Shown piece by piece: positions 42,816 to 52,167 of a DNA stretch of 64,000 nt. The stretch is from SIG673 sp045638685 (lineage in GTDB: Bacteria > Bacillota > Clostridia > Oscillospirales > CAG-272): NCBI GenBank assembly GCA_045638685.1, contig JAZUBT010000018.1, positions 1-64,000 on the forward strand, in the 5' to 3' direction. The translations under genes were made by a program, and so were the position numbers. Under the pieces are notes generated by a model that was not told where the DNA came from, did not search any database, and worked only from the letters and a program-made list of their open reading frames with translations. The number at the start of each line of letters is the position of its first letter. Position 1 is the stretch's first letter.

Positions 42816-43760
42816 ATGAGTCTTATCGTTAGCCATCTGCACAAAAAATACGGAGAAAAAACCGTGCTTGAGGATTTAAGCTTTGCTATGCAAGGGCCGG
42901 GCGTATATGCGCTTCTCGGCACCAACGGAGCGGGTAAAACCACCGCTATCCGTATGATGCTCGGAATACTCGCAAAGGACGGCGGCGAGGTTTTATGGAA
43001 CGGCGCTCCGCTTTCTGCGGAAAGCTGTAACATAGGCTATCTTGCCGAGGAAAGAGGTCTTTACCCCAAATGCCCCCTTATGGATCAGCTTATCTATTTC
43101 GCGTCGCTTCGCGGCGTATCAAAAGCCGATGCAAAACAACGAATAAAATATTTTGCCGAAAGACTTGACGTAACCGAATATCTCTACCCCACCTCGGCAA
43201 AAAACAATAAAAAGCCCCCATCGCTTAAAGCTGACCAGCTTTCAAAGGGAAATCAGCAAAAAATACAGTTTATGATCTCCCTTCTGTCAAGCCCCGAGCT
43301 TATAGTTCTTGACGAGCCGCTTTCGGGACTTGATCCGATAAACACCGACGTATTTAAGTCGATAATAAAAGAGGAAATAGCCGCGGGAAAATACCTTATA
43401 ATGTCAAGCCATCAAATGGCGACGGTCGAGGAATTCTGCACCGATATAACAATTCTTGCAAAAAGCAAAACCGTGCTTCAGGGTAACTTAAACGAAATAA
43501 AAAAGAGCTACGGAAGAATAAATCTCCACCTTAAAACAGAAACTGACGTAAGAGAGCTTATAAGCTCCTCGGGCGCCCTTCTCTTAAGCGAAAAGGAAAA
43601 CGAGTACGACATAAGGGTAAGCGGCGAGGCGCAGGCTAACGGCCTTCTCGGCTCACTTATAACAAACGGTATTCCCGTAGTAACCTTTGATCTGCGCGAG
43701 CCGTCTCTGCACGAAATATTTGTTGAGAAGGTAGGTAAAACGTCAAGTGAAAGCGTTTGA
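42816..43760 (+). CDS. ABC transporter ATP-binding protein (NatA/YhaQ type)
   Basis: This 314-residue subunit has Walker A GTNGAGKTTAIR near residue 36, the signature LSKGNQQK near 142 and Walker B LIVLDEPLSGLDP near 165. A C-terminal extension of about 90 residues is typical of Na-export and lantibiotic-immunity type systems. It overlaps the permease gene by 14 bases, forming a two-gene exporter. The transported compound is unknown. Confidence 0.9.
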   Translation: MSLIVSHLHKKYGEKTVLEDLSFAMQGPGVYALLGTNGAGKTTAIRMMLGILAKDGGEVLWNGAPLSAESCNIGYLAEERGLYPKCPLMDQLIYFASLRGVSKADAKQRIKYFAERLDVTEYLYPTSAKNNKKPPSLKADQLSKGNQQKIQFMISLLSSPELIVLDEPLSGLDPINTDVFKSIIKEEIAAGKYLIMSSHQMATVEEFCTDITILAKSKTVLQGNLNEIKKSYGRINLHLKTETDVRELISSSGALLLSEKENEYDIRVSGEAQANGLLGSLITNGIPVVTFDLREPSLHEIFVEKVGKTSSESV

Positions 43761-45060
43761 AATCAAAGAGCTTACCGGCTGCAAAAAGGTATATGCGTTT
43801 ACCCTGCGCGGACTTATTACCAATAAATCGAACGTTATTTCAGCCGTAATTCTCCTGCTTATCTCGTTACTTTCCCCTATTATTTTATCGTTTTTTTCGG
43901 GAGATGCTCTTCCTCAGCCGGGAGCTTCGGGCAGCCTCATCTCCATTGAAAAGGACGACGGCATTGAAAAAATATATATAAAAAATCAAACCGAATTCAC
44001 CTTTGACCTCACTGCGTATGCAAAAGACACGGAAATTCTTTCCTACGAAAAGGACGAGACGGAATTTTCAGCTACCGAAAACGGTGTTCTGTACAGAATA
44101 TTTTTCGATGCGGAGAGCTTTAGCTATAAAATAAACGTTTGCTTTTCGGACACCTTTAGCGGAAGCCGCACGGCTGCTGAGGATTTTGCCTATACGGTAT
44201 CCTCGCTTTTTGATAATGCAAGATACGAAAATCATCAGCTTACAGCTGACAAGACAGCAGAAATCTTTACGCCCGTATCGGTAAACACCGTAAATTCCGA
44301 TGATTATTTTAAAACGGAAAACGACCGCGGATTTATGGCAAAGTTCGCGGTTCAGTATGTTTTCTCCGTTGTCGTTCTTATTCTGGTTACCTATTCCGCA
44401 ACGTATATAATCAGAGCGGTTATAGAGGAAAAGGCGTCAAAGCTCGTGGAAACGCTTATGGTAAGCGTAAAGCCCTTGGCGCTTATAACGGGAAAGATAC
44501 TTGCGACTATGACCTATATATTCGGGCTTCTTATTTCGCTCGTCGGCTGTGTCGCACTTTCCTCATTTATTTCCTCGAAAACATTGGGCGTATCCGTATC
44601 CCTTGACGCCCTCGGACTTAATCTTTCGGGTATAAGATTTGACGCGCCTACGCTTATTCTCATAATTGTCTCGCTCGTCCTCAGTTATCTTACCTTCTCG
44701 ATTATGGCGGGGATAGCCGGCGCCGCCTGCAGTAGCATGGAGGAGCTTGAAAGCGCAAACAGCTCGGTTATGTTCACCGTGCTTATAGGATACATCGTTT
44801 CCTGCGCCACCTGTGCCGTTCCAAGCAAAGCTCTTGCAACAGTAACCTCGCTTTGCCCTATAATTTCCACCTTTTCTGCTCCCGCTCACTACGTTCTCGG
44901 TAACATAAGCCTTGGCGTTCTTTTTATATCTCTTGTATTACAAGCGGCAGCCGTCGTAATGCTTATGGTTTTCTGTTCAAAAGTTTACGCCGAGCTGATT
45001 ATGAGAAAGGGAACCAAGCTTAAGCTTAAAGAAATTTTAAAAACCTACCTTGGAAAATGA
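43747..45060 (+). CDS. ABC-2 type permease (NatB-like)
   Basis: This 437-residue protein has one N-terminal membrane helix (about 25-45), a large external domain (about 50-190) and about five helices in the C-terminal half. The segment IEEKASKLVETLMVSVKP is characteristic of NatB/YhaP-type permeases. GTG start inside the end of the ATPase gene. It should pair with the 42816-43760 ATPase. Na+ or a toxic peptide are possible cargoes by family. Confidence 0.87.
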   Translation: MKAFEIKELTGCKKVYAFTLRGLITNKSNVISAVILLLISLLSPIILSFFSGDALPQPGASGSLISIEKDDGIEKIYIKNQTEFTFDLTAYAKDTEILSYEKDETEFSATENGVLYRIFFDAESFSYKINVCFSDTFSGSRTAAEDFAYTVSSLFDNARYENHQLTADKTAEIFTPVSVNTVNSDDYFKTENDRGFMAKFAVQYVFSVVVLILVTYSATYIIRAVIEEKASKLVETLMVSVKPLALITGKILATMTYIFGLLISLVGCVALSSFISSKTLGVSVSLDALGLNLSGIRFDAPTLILIIVSLVLSYLTFSIMAGIAGAACSSMEELESANSSVMFTVLIGYIVSCATCAVPSKALATVTSLCPIISTFSAPAHYVLGNISLGVLFISLVLQAAAVVMLMVFCSKVYAELIMRKGTKLKLKEILKTYLGK

Positions 45061-45171
45061 CACCCGCGCGGAGGATTTCATTTTTAAGAATGCGTAAGGC
45101 GAGCTTTCACATAATAAATCACGCTCCTTCAAAAACACCTAAGCCCATTATACAAAAAAGGAAACAGAACA

Positions 45172-45579
45172 ATGGAAAACAACGAAAAAAAGGATGTAAA
45201 AATACTTCGCGAAATATATAAAAACGACCGCTTTGCAACCGAGACGGGGTGCGTTATAGTATCGGCGGATGCGGATAAGGTGGTCTGCGAAATGCCGATA
45301 AAGGACGGGCTTCTTAACGCTCACGGAGCAGTTATGGGCGGCGCCATCTTTACGCTTGCCGATTTTGCCTTCGCCATAGCGTCAAACTACGCGGGAGTTC
45401 CGTCTGTTGCTATCGAATGTAACATACGCTACTATGCGGCAACCAAGGGCAGTAAGCTTATAGCAACCTGCACCACCGACAAGGACGGGCGCGCGCTCGG
45501 ACACTATACAGTAGAGATAACCGACGACCTCGGCAAGAAAATAGCGGGCTACACCGCGATAGCCTTTCACAAAATTTAA
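45172..45579 (+). CDS. PaaI-family hotdog thioesterase
   Basis: This 135-residue single hotdog domain has LLNAHGAVMGGAIFTLADFAFAIASN near residue 45, which matches the HGG and Asp-containing catalytic helix of PaaI thioesterases, and VAIECNIRYYAATKGSKL. It hydrolyses acyl-CoA thioesters; phenylacetyl-type or short acyl-CoA substrates are known in the family. It sits between two ABC transporters with AAAGGAA upstream. No metabolic partner is seen beside it. Confidence 0.9.
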   Translation: MENNEKKDVKILREIYKNDRFATETGCVIVSADADKVVCEMPIKDGLLNAHGAVMGGAIFTLADFAFAIASNYAGVPSVAIECNIRYYAATKGSKLIATCTTDKDGRALGHYTVEITDDLGKKIAGYTAIAFHKI

Positions 45580-45620
45580 GCCATTCAAAATTTATTATGA
45601 ATTATACCGAGTAAGCTGAC

Positions 45621-46535
45621 ATGGAAAAAGTAATAGACATAAAAAACTTATATAAATCCTTCGGGGACGTAAAAGCAGTACAGAACTTAAGCTTTTGCGT
45701 AAAAAGAGGTGAGTTTTTCGCGTTTCTCGGTGAAAACGGGGCAGGAAAATCCACCACAATATCTATAATCTGTAATCAACTTAGTAAGGATAGCGGAGCG
45801 GTTACCGTTTGCGGCAAGGCGATAGAAAAATCGGGCGAAAACGTTACAAGAAAGCTCGGAGTCGTCTTTCAGGGCTCGGTGCTTGACGCCCCCCTCACCG
45901 TAAAGGACAATCTTGAAAACCGCGCCGCGCTCTACGGCATTTCGGGAGACGCGCTCAAAGCTCGGATTTCGGAGCTTGCGAAAATGCTTGATTTCGAACC
46001 GCTGCTCGACCGCGCCGTCGGGAAGCTTTCGGGAGGTCAGCGCAGGCGAATAGATATTGCCAGAGCGCTTCTGCATAAGCCGGAAATTTTAGTTCTTGAC
46101 GAACCGACAACCGGACTTGATCCGCAGACAAGAAAGCTTCTGTGGGACGTGGTTACCGAGCTTCGCAGGAGTGAGGGACTGACGGTTTTTCTGACGACGC
46201 ACTATATGGAGGAGGCGTCGGAGGCCGATTACATCGTAATCCTCGACGGCGGCAAAATTGCCGCCGAGGGAACACCTCTCGAGCTAAAAAACACCTATAC
46301 CGGTGATTTCGTTACCGTTTACGGAAAAACAGAGGAGGAAATTTCCGTTTTGAGTAGGCCATATACGGCTACTCGGGACGGATATAAAATAAAAGTCAAA
46401 AGCACCGCGGAAACGACGGACATGATTTTAAAGCACCCGTCTCTCTTTACCGACTACGAGGTAACAAAGGGAAAAATGGACGACGTGTTCTTGGCTGTAA
46501 CCGGAAAAAAGCTTACGGGAGGTGAAGAAAAATGA
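45621..46535 (+). CDS. ABC transporter ATP-binding protein (DrrA-type)
   Basis: This 304-residue ATPase has Walker A GENGAGKSTTI near residue 37, signature KLSGGQRRRIDIARALL near 135 and Walker B ILVLDEPTTGLDP near 157. Its C-terminal region fits daunorubicin-resistance-type ATPases. It overlaps the next permease gene by 4 bases, so the two form an exporter. It is not closely like the first ABC ATPase in this window. Confidence 0.92.
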   Translation: MEKVIDIKNLYKSFGDVKAVQNLSFCVKRGEFFAFLGENGAGKSTTISIICNQLSKDSGAVTVCGKAIEKSGENVTRKLGVVFQGSVLDAPLTVKDNLENRAALYGISGDALKARISELAKMLDFEPLLDRAVGKLSGGQRRRIDIARALLHKPEILVLDEPTTGLDPQTRKLLWDVVTELRRSEGLTVFLTTHYMEEASEADYIVILDGGKIAAEGTPLELKNTYTGDFVTVYGKTEEEISVLSRPYTATRDGYKIKVKSTAETTDMILKHPSLFTDYEVTKGKMDDVFLAVTGKKLTGGEEK

Positions 46536-47425
46536 CGTCGGCAATATCACTTATAAAACGAAACTGTAAAATGTTTTTTAAGGATAAGGGTATGTTTTTC
46601 ACTTCGCTTATCACCCCTCTCATACTGCTCGTTCTTTACGCCACCTTCCTTGCAAACGTTTATAAGGACGCCTTTATCTCGGCGTTTCCGCCCGGCTCTC
46701 CCGTTGACGAGTCGCTGATTAACGGAACGGTAGGCGGTCAGCTCATCTCTTCCCTGCTTGCCGTTTGCTGCATTACCGTTGCATTCTGCTCCAACCTTTT
46801 AATGGTTCAGGACAAAGTTACCGGAGCGTACCGTGATCTTACAATGACACCGGTCAAAAGCTCGGTTTTATCGCTCAGCTATTTTATATCAACCGCGGCG
46901 GTTACCTTTATTATCAGCGTAACTGCGCTCGGAGCGGGACTCATTTATCTTGCCTTTACAGGCTGGTATTTATCCTTTTCCGACGTACTTCTGCTTTTGC
47001 TTGACGTCGTTATTTTAGTGCTTTTCGGAACCGCTCTGTCCTCCGTTATCAACTGCAACCTTTCAACGAGCGGGCAGGCCTCCGCGGTGGGAACGATAGT
47101 CAGCGCTGGCTACGGCTTTATATGCGGAGCGTATATGCCGATTTCCAGCTTCAGCGAAGGACTGCAAAGGGTAATATCCTTTTTACCGGGAACCTACGGC
47201 ACATCGCTTCTCCGCAACCATGCCCTGAACGGCGTATTTACGGAAATGAAAGCACAAAATTATCCCGACGCGGTAATAAACGGATTAAAGGACGCCGTGG
47301 ACTGCAATCTTTACTTTTTTGAAAACAGGGTTTTAATTCCCGCAATGTATCTCATATTAATCGGCGCGACGCTTCTCGTTACCGCCGCATATATAGCTGT
47401 CTGTAAGCTCAGAAAGAAAAAATAA
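46532..47425 (+). CDS. ABC-2 type permease (DrrB-like)
   Basis: This 297-residue protein has six predicted membrane helices and an external loop between the first two. The region AVGTIVSAGYGFICGAYMPISSFSEGLQRVISFLPGTYG is the conserved ABC-2 segment. It starts inside the ATPase gene (ATGA overlap). A drug, peptide or lipid is the likely cargo; this cannot be told from sequence. Confidence 0.88.
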   Translation: MTSAISLIKRNCKMFFKDKGMFFTSLITPLILLVLYATFLANVYKDAFISAFPPGSPVDESLINGTVGGQLISSLLAVCCITVAFCSNLLMVQDKVTGAYRDLTMTPVKSSVLSLSYFISTAAVTFIISVTALGAGLIYLAFTGWYLSFSDVLLLLLDVVILVLFGTALSSVINCNLSTSGQASAVGTIVSAGYGFICGAYMPISSFSEGLQRVISFLPGTYGTSLLRNHALNGVFTEMKAQNYPDAVINGLKDAVDCNLYFFENRVLIPAMYLILIGATLLVTAAYIAVCKLRKKK

Positions 47426-47434
47426 TACCGCCTT

Positions 47435-48943
47435 ATGAATGAAAACCGCCAATATATCGCCATCGACTTAAAATCCTTCTACGCCTCCGTTGAATGTATG
47501 GAACGGGGGCTTGATCCGATGACAACCAACCTCGTCGTTGCCGACGAGTCAAAAACCGAAAAAACAATCTGCCTTGCGGTTTCTCCGTCGCTGAAGGCGT
47601 ACGGTATTCCGGGAAGAGCGCGTCTTTTCGAGGTTATCCAGCGAATAAAAGAGGCAAATAACGAGCGAAGACGCAAGGCGGGACAGGTGCTCCGTGGCGA
47701 GAGCTGCGACTCACGCACACTTTCGTCTAACCCTACGCTCGCGATTTCCTATATTGCCGCTCCTCCGCAGATGGCGAAATATATGGAGATAAGCACCAAA
47801 ATTTACGGAGTCTATCTTAAATATATCGCGCCGGAGGATATACACGTATATTCAATAGACGAGGTTTTTATCGACGCAACGGAGTATCTTGAGACCTACA
47901 AATGCTCGGCGCACGAGCTTGCTCTGCGTATGATAAGAGACATTTTGAAAACGACCGGCATTACGGCTACTGCGGGTATCGGCACTAACCTTTATCTTGC
48001 CAAGATAGCCATGGACATTATGGCGAAAAAAATGCCTGCCGACAGGGACGGGGTGCGTATTGCCGAGCTTGACGAGAGGTCGTACCGCGAAAAGCTGTGG
48101 TCGCATAAGCCTCTCACATCATTTTGGAGAGTGGGCAAGGGGTACGCCTCAAAGCTTGAGGAGCACGGCATGTTTACGATGGGAGACGTTGCCCGCCGTT
48201 CAATAGAAAACGAGGAGGAGCTGTATAAGCTTTTCGGGGTAAACGCCGAGCTTTTAATCGACCACGCATGGGGACATGAGCCGTGTCTTATCTCCGATAT
48301 AAAGGCGTATAAGCCCGAAAGCAGCAGTATATGCTCGGGGCAGGTGCTTTCGCGCCCGTATGAATTTGACAAGGCAAGGCTTATCGTTCACGAGATGCTT
48401 GACCTACTTGCACTTGACCTTGTAGAAAAACGGTTGGTTACAAATCAGATTGTGCTTGACGTTGGGTACGATGTCGAATGTCTCACCGACCCCCGTATAG
48501 CAAATAAATATCGCGGCACAGTGGTAGCTGACTACTATGGAAGAAAGGTTCCAAAACCCGCACACGGTACCGCCAATATAGGCAGATTCACCTCGTCCGC
48601 TATGTTAATTGTTAAGGCAGCTCTTACGCTGTTTGACAAGGTGGTAAATCGCGATCTGCTTGTGAGACGGGTAACGGTTACAGCGTGTAATACCATAGGC
48701 GAAAGCGCCGCAGAGGAGCTTCCGTCGGGTGGAGAACAGTTAAGCTTTTTCACAGATGCAGCCGAGCTTGAAAAGAAGCGTAAAACCGAGGAAGCAGCAT
48801 TAAAAAAGGAACGCAAAAATCAGGAAGCGATACTTAAGCTTCAAAAGAGATACGGAAAAAACGCAGTTCTTAAGGCCATGAACCTCGAGGAGGGGGCTAC
48901 AACGAAGGAACGTAACAGCCAAATAGGTGGGCATAAGGCATAG
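47435..48943 (+). CDS. Y-family DNA polymerase (UmuC/UvrX-like)
   Basis: This 502-residue translesion polymerase begins IAIDLKSFYASVECMERGLDP with catalytic Asp, and has VYSIDEVFID with the second acidic pair near residue 143, TATAGIGTNLYLAKIAMDI and a little-finger domain. EQLSFF near 432 matches the beta-clamp binding motif. The C-terminal tail ends RNSQIGGHKA, seen in Firmicute UvrX/YqjW-type enzymes. It starts 9 bases after the ABC permease, with a YolD-like partner 88 bases downstream. No LexA box was found directly upstream. Confidence 0.92.
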   Translation: MNENRQYIAIDLKSFYASVECMERGLDPMTTNLVVADESKTEKTICLAVSPSLKAYGIPGRARLFEVIQRIKEANNERRRKAGQVLRGESCDSRTLSSNPTLAISYIAAPPQMAKYMEISTKIYGVYLKYIAPEDIHVYSIDEVFIDATEYLETYKCSAHELALRMIRDILKTTGITATAGIGTNLYLAKIAMDIMAKKMPADRDGVRIAELDERSYREKLWSHKPLTSFWRVGKGYASKLEEHGMFTMGDVARRSIENEEELYKLFGVNAELLIDHAWGHEPCLISDIKAYKPESSSICSGQVLSRPYEFDKARLIVHEMLDLLALDLVEKRLVTNQIVLDVGYDVECLTDPRIANKYRGTVVADYYGRKVPKPAHGTANIGRFTSSAMLIVKAALTLFDKVVNRDLLVRRVTVTACNTIGESAAEELPSGGEQLSFFTDAAELEKKRKTEEAALKKERKNQEAILKLQKRYGKNAVLKAMNLEEGATTKERNSQIGGHKA

Positions 48944-49030
48944 CGCAGTCAGGCGCTTAACAGCCTTCAAGCCAGCCTACGGACAGCACCCTTCATCACT
49001 TTTAAATCCTAGGCAAAAAGGAATATTTTT

Positions 49031-49480
49031 ATGAAAGACTCATCCTACGACGATATAATAAACCTCCCCCGTCCCGTGTCAAACAGACATACCCCTATGT
49101 CGCGAGAGAGCCGCGCCGCTCAGTTCGCGCCCTTTGCCGCGCTTACAGGGTATGACGCTTCGGTAAAAGAGGAGGCAAGGCTGACCGAAAAAAGGCTTCC
49201 GCTAACGGAGGAGCAAGAAACTCTGCTAAATACTAAAATAGCGTACCTTAGCGAAAAAACCGCCGCTCACCCAAGGGTGAGGATTACCTATTTTCTTGCC
49301 GACGAGAAAAAAAGCGGTGGGCAATACGTAACGCTTGAAGGAGCGCTTTACGTTATAGACGAGATAGGCGGCGTCCTTATACTTTCTGACACATCTCTTG
49401 ACAAAATAAAAATACCGCTCCCCGACATTCTCAGTATCGAAAGCGATGTTTTTACAGGCGGCATTTTTGACGCGTTTTAG
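49031..49480 (+). CDS. YolD-like protein, partner of the Y-family polymerase
   Basis: This 149-residue protein has the marker HTPMSRESRAAQFAPFAALTGY near residue 21, followed by a helix and a beta-rich C-terminal half ending in a WYL/YolD-like fold with DILSIES. YolD proteins are encoded next to UmuC/UvrX polymerases in Firmicutes and are viewed as their UmuD-like accessory factor. Its position fits exactly. AAAGGAA precedes the ATG. Confidence 0.88.
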   Translation: MKDSSYDDIINLPRPVSNRHTPMSRESRAAQFAPFAALTGYDASVKEEARLTEKRLPLTEEQETLLNTKIAYLSEKTAAHPRVRITYFLADEKKSGGQYVTLEGALYVIDEIGGVLILSDTSLDKIKIPLPDILSIESDVFTGGIFDAF

Positions 49481-49635
49481 ACAATGAAAACGCAGATGTA
49501 AATTTTGGAAATCATACATTTATATTTAAATTTTATTTAATAAGTAAATTACATACAACCGAAAGGAATTCCGACTATGCATAGTTACCTTGCGGATGAC
49601 AGAGAAGCAGCATTCTCGGGAGGTAAAAGAAAAAT

Positions 49636-50427
49636 ATGAAGGACGTGCTTATTACGGGGGCGTACGGCGGAATGGGACGCGCCGCCGTTAATCTTTTAGC
49701 CGAAAAAGGCTTTCGCGTTTTCGCGCTTGATAAAAGGATAGGAGACGGGCAGGAGAATATTATTCCCATCGAAGCGGATATTACGTCGCCTGAAAGCGTA
49801 AAAAAAGCTTTCGAGGTCATACATAGCTACACCGATAACCTTTACGCTATCCTGCATTTCGCGGGAATCTATATGCTTGATTCCCTCGTTGAAATGGACG
49901 ACGCTGCCTTTAAACGCGTTTTAGACGTGAATTTCAGCGGCGCGTTTTTAGTTAACAAAACCTTTCTCCCTCTCCTTAGTCGCGGTAGCCGTATATTGAT
50001 TACCACGAGCGAGCTCGCGCCCCTCGACCCTCTCCCGTTCACGGGAATTTACGCAGTATCCAAGGCCGCGCTTGACAGGTATGCCTACTCGCTGGGAATG
50101 GAGCTTCAGCTACTCGGAATAAAGGTTTCCGTCCTTCGAGCAGGAGCAGTAGAAACGGGAATGCTTGGCGTTTCTACCGACTGTCTCGACCGTTTTTGCG
50201 AAAACACGGCGCTTTATTCCTGCAACGCCAAAAGATTTAAAGCTATCGTTAACCGTGTTGAGGCAAGATGTGTTCCGCCTTCAAAAATCGCGGAGAAATC
50301 AGCACGAATTCTTCAAAAACGCAGCCCCGCCTTTGCTTACAGCATCAATCGAAATCCCCTACTGCTTCTTTTGAACGCTTTGCCAAAGCGACTTCAGATG
50401 TTAATTATTAAGTCGGTTCTGAAATAA
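49636..50427 (+). CDS. Short-chain dehydrogenase/reductase
   Basis: This 263-residue Rossmann enzyme has the glycine motif TGAYGGMGRA near residue 8, LHFAGIY near 73, catalytic Ser in LITTSE and YAVSK near 138. NAD(P)-dependent oxidation or reduction is expected; the substrate is unknown. A tiny 20-codon frame (49577-49639) with AAAGGA ends across its start codon and could be a coupling leader, but is too short to judge. It is the last gene before the polysaccharide cluster. Confidence 0.87.
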   Translation: MKDVLITGAYGGMGRAAVNLLAEKGFRVFALDKRIGDGQENIIPIEADITSPESVKKAFEVIHSYTDNLYAILHFAGIYMLDSLVEMDDAAFKRVLDVNFSGAFLVNKTFLPLLSRGSRILITTSELAPLDPLPFTGIYAVSKAALDRYAYSLGMELQLLGIKVSVLRAGAVETGMLGVSTDCLDRFCENTALYSCNAKRFKAIVNRVEARCVPPSKIAEKSARILQKRSPAFAYSINRNPLLLLLNALPKRLQMLIIKSVLK

Positions 50428-50499
50428 TTTTTTTTGCAATCCTACGGTTTTATAAGTCAAAACACATAAATCACCTTATCCGTTTTCGACGGTATAACG

Positions 50500-50574
50500 G
50501 TGCATAAAAGCTATACGCAAGCGTCCCTATAATTTGTTTTTATAGGGACGCTTGCGTATTTATGCACATTTTTA
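50500..50574 (+). terminator. Long 68-base hairpin at the cluster boundary
   Basis: TACGCAAGCGTCCCTATA (50514-50531) and its exact complement (50541-50558) form an 18-bp stem with a 9-base loop, extended by GTGCATA/TATGCAC (50500-50506, 50561-50567). ATTTTTA follows. It separates the SDR gene from the polysaccharide promoter. Confidence 0.75.
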
Positions 50575-50582
50575 TTATGGGG

Positions 50583-50611
50583 TTGACAATATGAATAAAA
50601 TATGCTATAAT
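50583..50611 (+). promoter_or_regulatory. Sigma-A promoter of the polysaccharide cluster
   Basis: Perfect TTGACA (50583-50588), 17-bp spacer and TATAAT (50606-50611). The leader to the first gene is about 180 bases and contains no recognised riboswitch or JUMPstart-like element. Confidence 0.85.
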
Positions 50612-50797
50612 AAATATAAATATATTTAGATTTAATGAATTTATCTAAAGATTACTGCTCAATCAAACCGAATTCACCGTAACGTAATCAACAAATTCGA
50701 GGATATAAGCAGCTTGGCTTGTAATTTGTGCGCACCGGCATTCTGACCGTTTTACATATGCTCGTTAAACAACAAAAACAGAAAGGCAGAGCACTTC

Positions 50798-51325
50798 ATG
50801 AATAGGAATTTATTAATTGTCGGCGCAGGAACGTATGCCACTCTTGCTTCTGAGATTGCGGCTGACATGGGCTGCTTTGAAAAAATAGATTTCGTTGATG
50901 ACGGAAGAAAAACAACTCCTATCGGAACCGAGGTTGTCGGAACAACACGGGATATCGACAGGCTGGCGGCTGAGTATGGTAGTATCATTGTGGCTATTGG
51001 CAATCCGAAGGTCAGACTTTCGTTACTCAGCGACATAAAAGAGAAAGCTCAGTACCGTATCGTTTCACTTGTTTCTCCCAAAGCCTACGTGTCTCCAACC
51101 GCACAAATAATGAACGGCTGCATTATTGAACCGATGGCCGTCGTGCACACAGGCTGTGTTATCGCGGAGGGATGTATTATTTCTGCCGGCGCTGTTGTTA
51201 ATCATGCAAGCACGTGCTGCGAGGGCGTTCACGTGGATTGTAACGCAACGGTTGAGGGATACTGCCTTGTTCCTGCGAACACAAAGATTTACAGCGGCGA
51301 AGTCTATAAAAGAAAAGATGCGTAA
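50798..51325 (+). CDS. Sugar O/N-acetyltransferase, NeuD/PglD-like
   Basis: This 175-residue protein has an N-terminal Rossmann-like nucleotide-sugar domain (LLIVGAGTYATLASEIA) and a C-terminal left-handed beta helix of hexapeptide repeats (about 90-165, with VVHTGCVIAEGCIISAGAVV and catalytic-type His in VVNHASTC). Family members acetylate UDP-4-amino sugars (PglD) or sialic acid pathway sugars (NeuD). Its place just before a PglC-like transferase suggests it helps form the first sugar of the repeat unit. No PglE/PglF aminotransferase or dehydratase is in this window. Confidence 0.85.
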   Translation: MNRNLLIVGAGTYATLASEIAADMGCFEKIDFVDDGRKTTPIGTEVVGTTRDIDRLAAEYGSIIVAIGNPKVRLSLLSDIKEKAQYRIVSLVSPKAYVSPTAQIMNGCIIEPMAVVHTGCVIAEGCIISAGAVVNHASTCCEGVHVDCNATVEGYCLVPANTKIYSGEVYKRKDA

Positions 51326-51462
51326 AACCGGCTGTTATATTCTTTAACCCGTAAAGACCGCAACCGTTTGAATAAAATTTCTAAACATACCCCTAAAAAA
51401 ATCAAGAGCTTAAACCACCCCTTTGAAAACGGAATATACTTACGAACAGGAGATTTTGCAAA

Positions 51463-52167
51463 ATGTATAAGCACGTTATTAAAAGACTTATCGACCTTAT
51501 TTTATCGGGCGTTGCAATCGTCGTACTGGCGATCCCGATGTTAATCGTCGCAATCGCTATAAAGATTGACGATCCCGGACCGGTTTTATTTAAGCAGAAG
51601 CGTGTCGGCAAGAAGAAAAACGGCGAAATTACATATTTTATGATTTGGAAATTCCGCAGCATGAAGATGTCAACCCCTCACGACACACCCACACATCTTC
51701 TTGAAAACCCCGAGCAATACATAACCCGCGTAGGTAAATTTATCCGCAAGACAAGTCTTGACGAGCTTCCACAGATATATCAAGTGTTTACCGGAAAGCT
51801 CTCGGCTATTGGTCCCAGACCGGCTTTATGGTCGCAAGAGGATCTGATTGCGGAGCGTGAAAAATACGGGGCAAACGATATTAAGCCCGGCATCACCGGA
51901 TGGGCGCAGATCAACGGACGCGACGAGCTTGAAATTGACGTTAAAGCAAGGTTCGACGGTGATTATGCCGCCGCATTGAATGCAGGTCGGTTCAAGGGCT
52001 TTGCTATGGACGTCAAGTGCTTCTTTGGTACGGTTATAAGCGTACTGAAATCTGACGGTGTTGTTGAAGGCGGCACCGGAGAGATGCAGAAGCAGGAAGA
52101 AGCCGGCAAAGAACAGGAAGAACAGAAGGATAAAAAAGAAAACGAGGTCGATACGATTCATGGATAA
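51463..52167 (+). CDS. Initiating sugar-phosphate transferase (PglC/WcaJ C-terminal type)
   Basis: This 234-residue monotopic membrane enzyme has one N-terminal hydrophobic segment (about 8-33) and motifs KFRSM, KTSLDELPQ, IGPRP and KPGITGWAQINGRD. It moves a phospho-sugar from UDP-sugar to undecaprenyl phosphate, starting the repeat unit at the membrane inner face. The last 30 residues are an unusual charged Lys/Glu/Gln tail. GGAG precedes the ATG. The next gene overlaps its end. Confidence 0.92.
   Translation: MYKHVIKRLIDLILSGVAIVVLAIPMLIVAIAIKIDDPGPVLFKQKRVGKKKNGEITYFMIWKFRSMKMSTPHDTPTHLLENPEQYITRVGKFIRKTSLDELPQIYQVFTGKLSAIGPRPALWSQEDLIAEREKYGANDIKPGITGWAQINGRDELEIDVKARFDGDYAAALNAGRFKGFAMDVKCFFGTVISVLKSDGVVEGGTGEMQKQEEAGKEQEEQKDKKENEVDTIHG

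Larger units (their letters stand above)
50428..50797. other. Intergenic region between core genes and polysaccharide cluster
   Basis: It holds the long hairpin, the consensus promoter and an AT-rich leader. No gene is supported. Confidence 0.6.
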
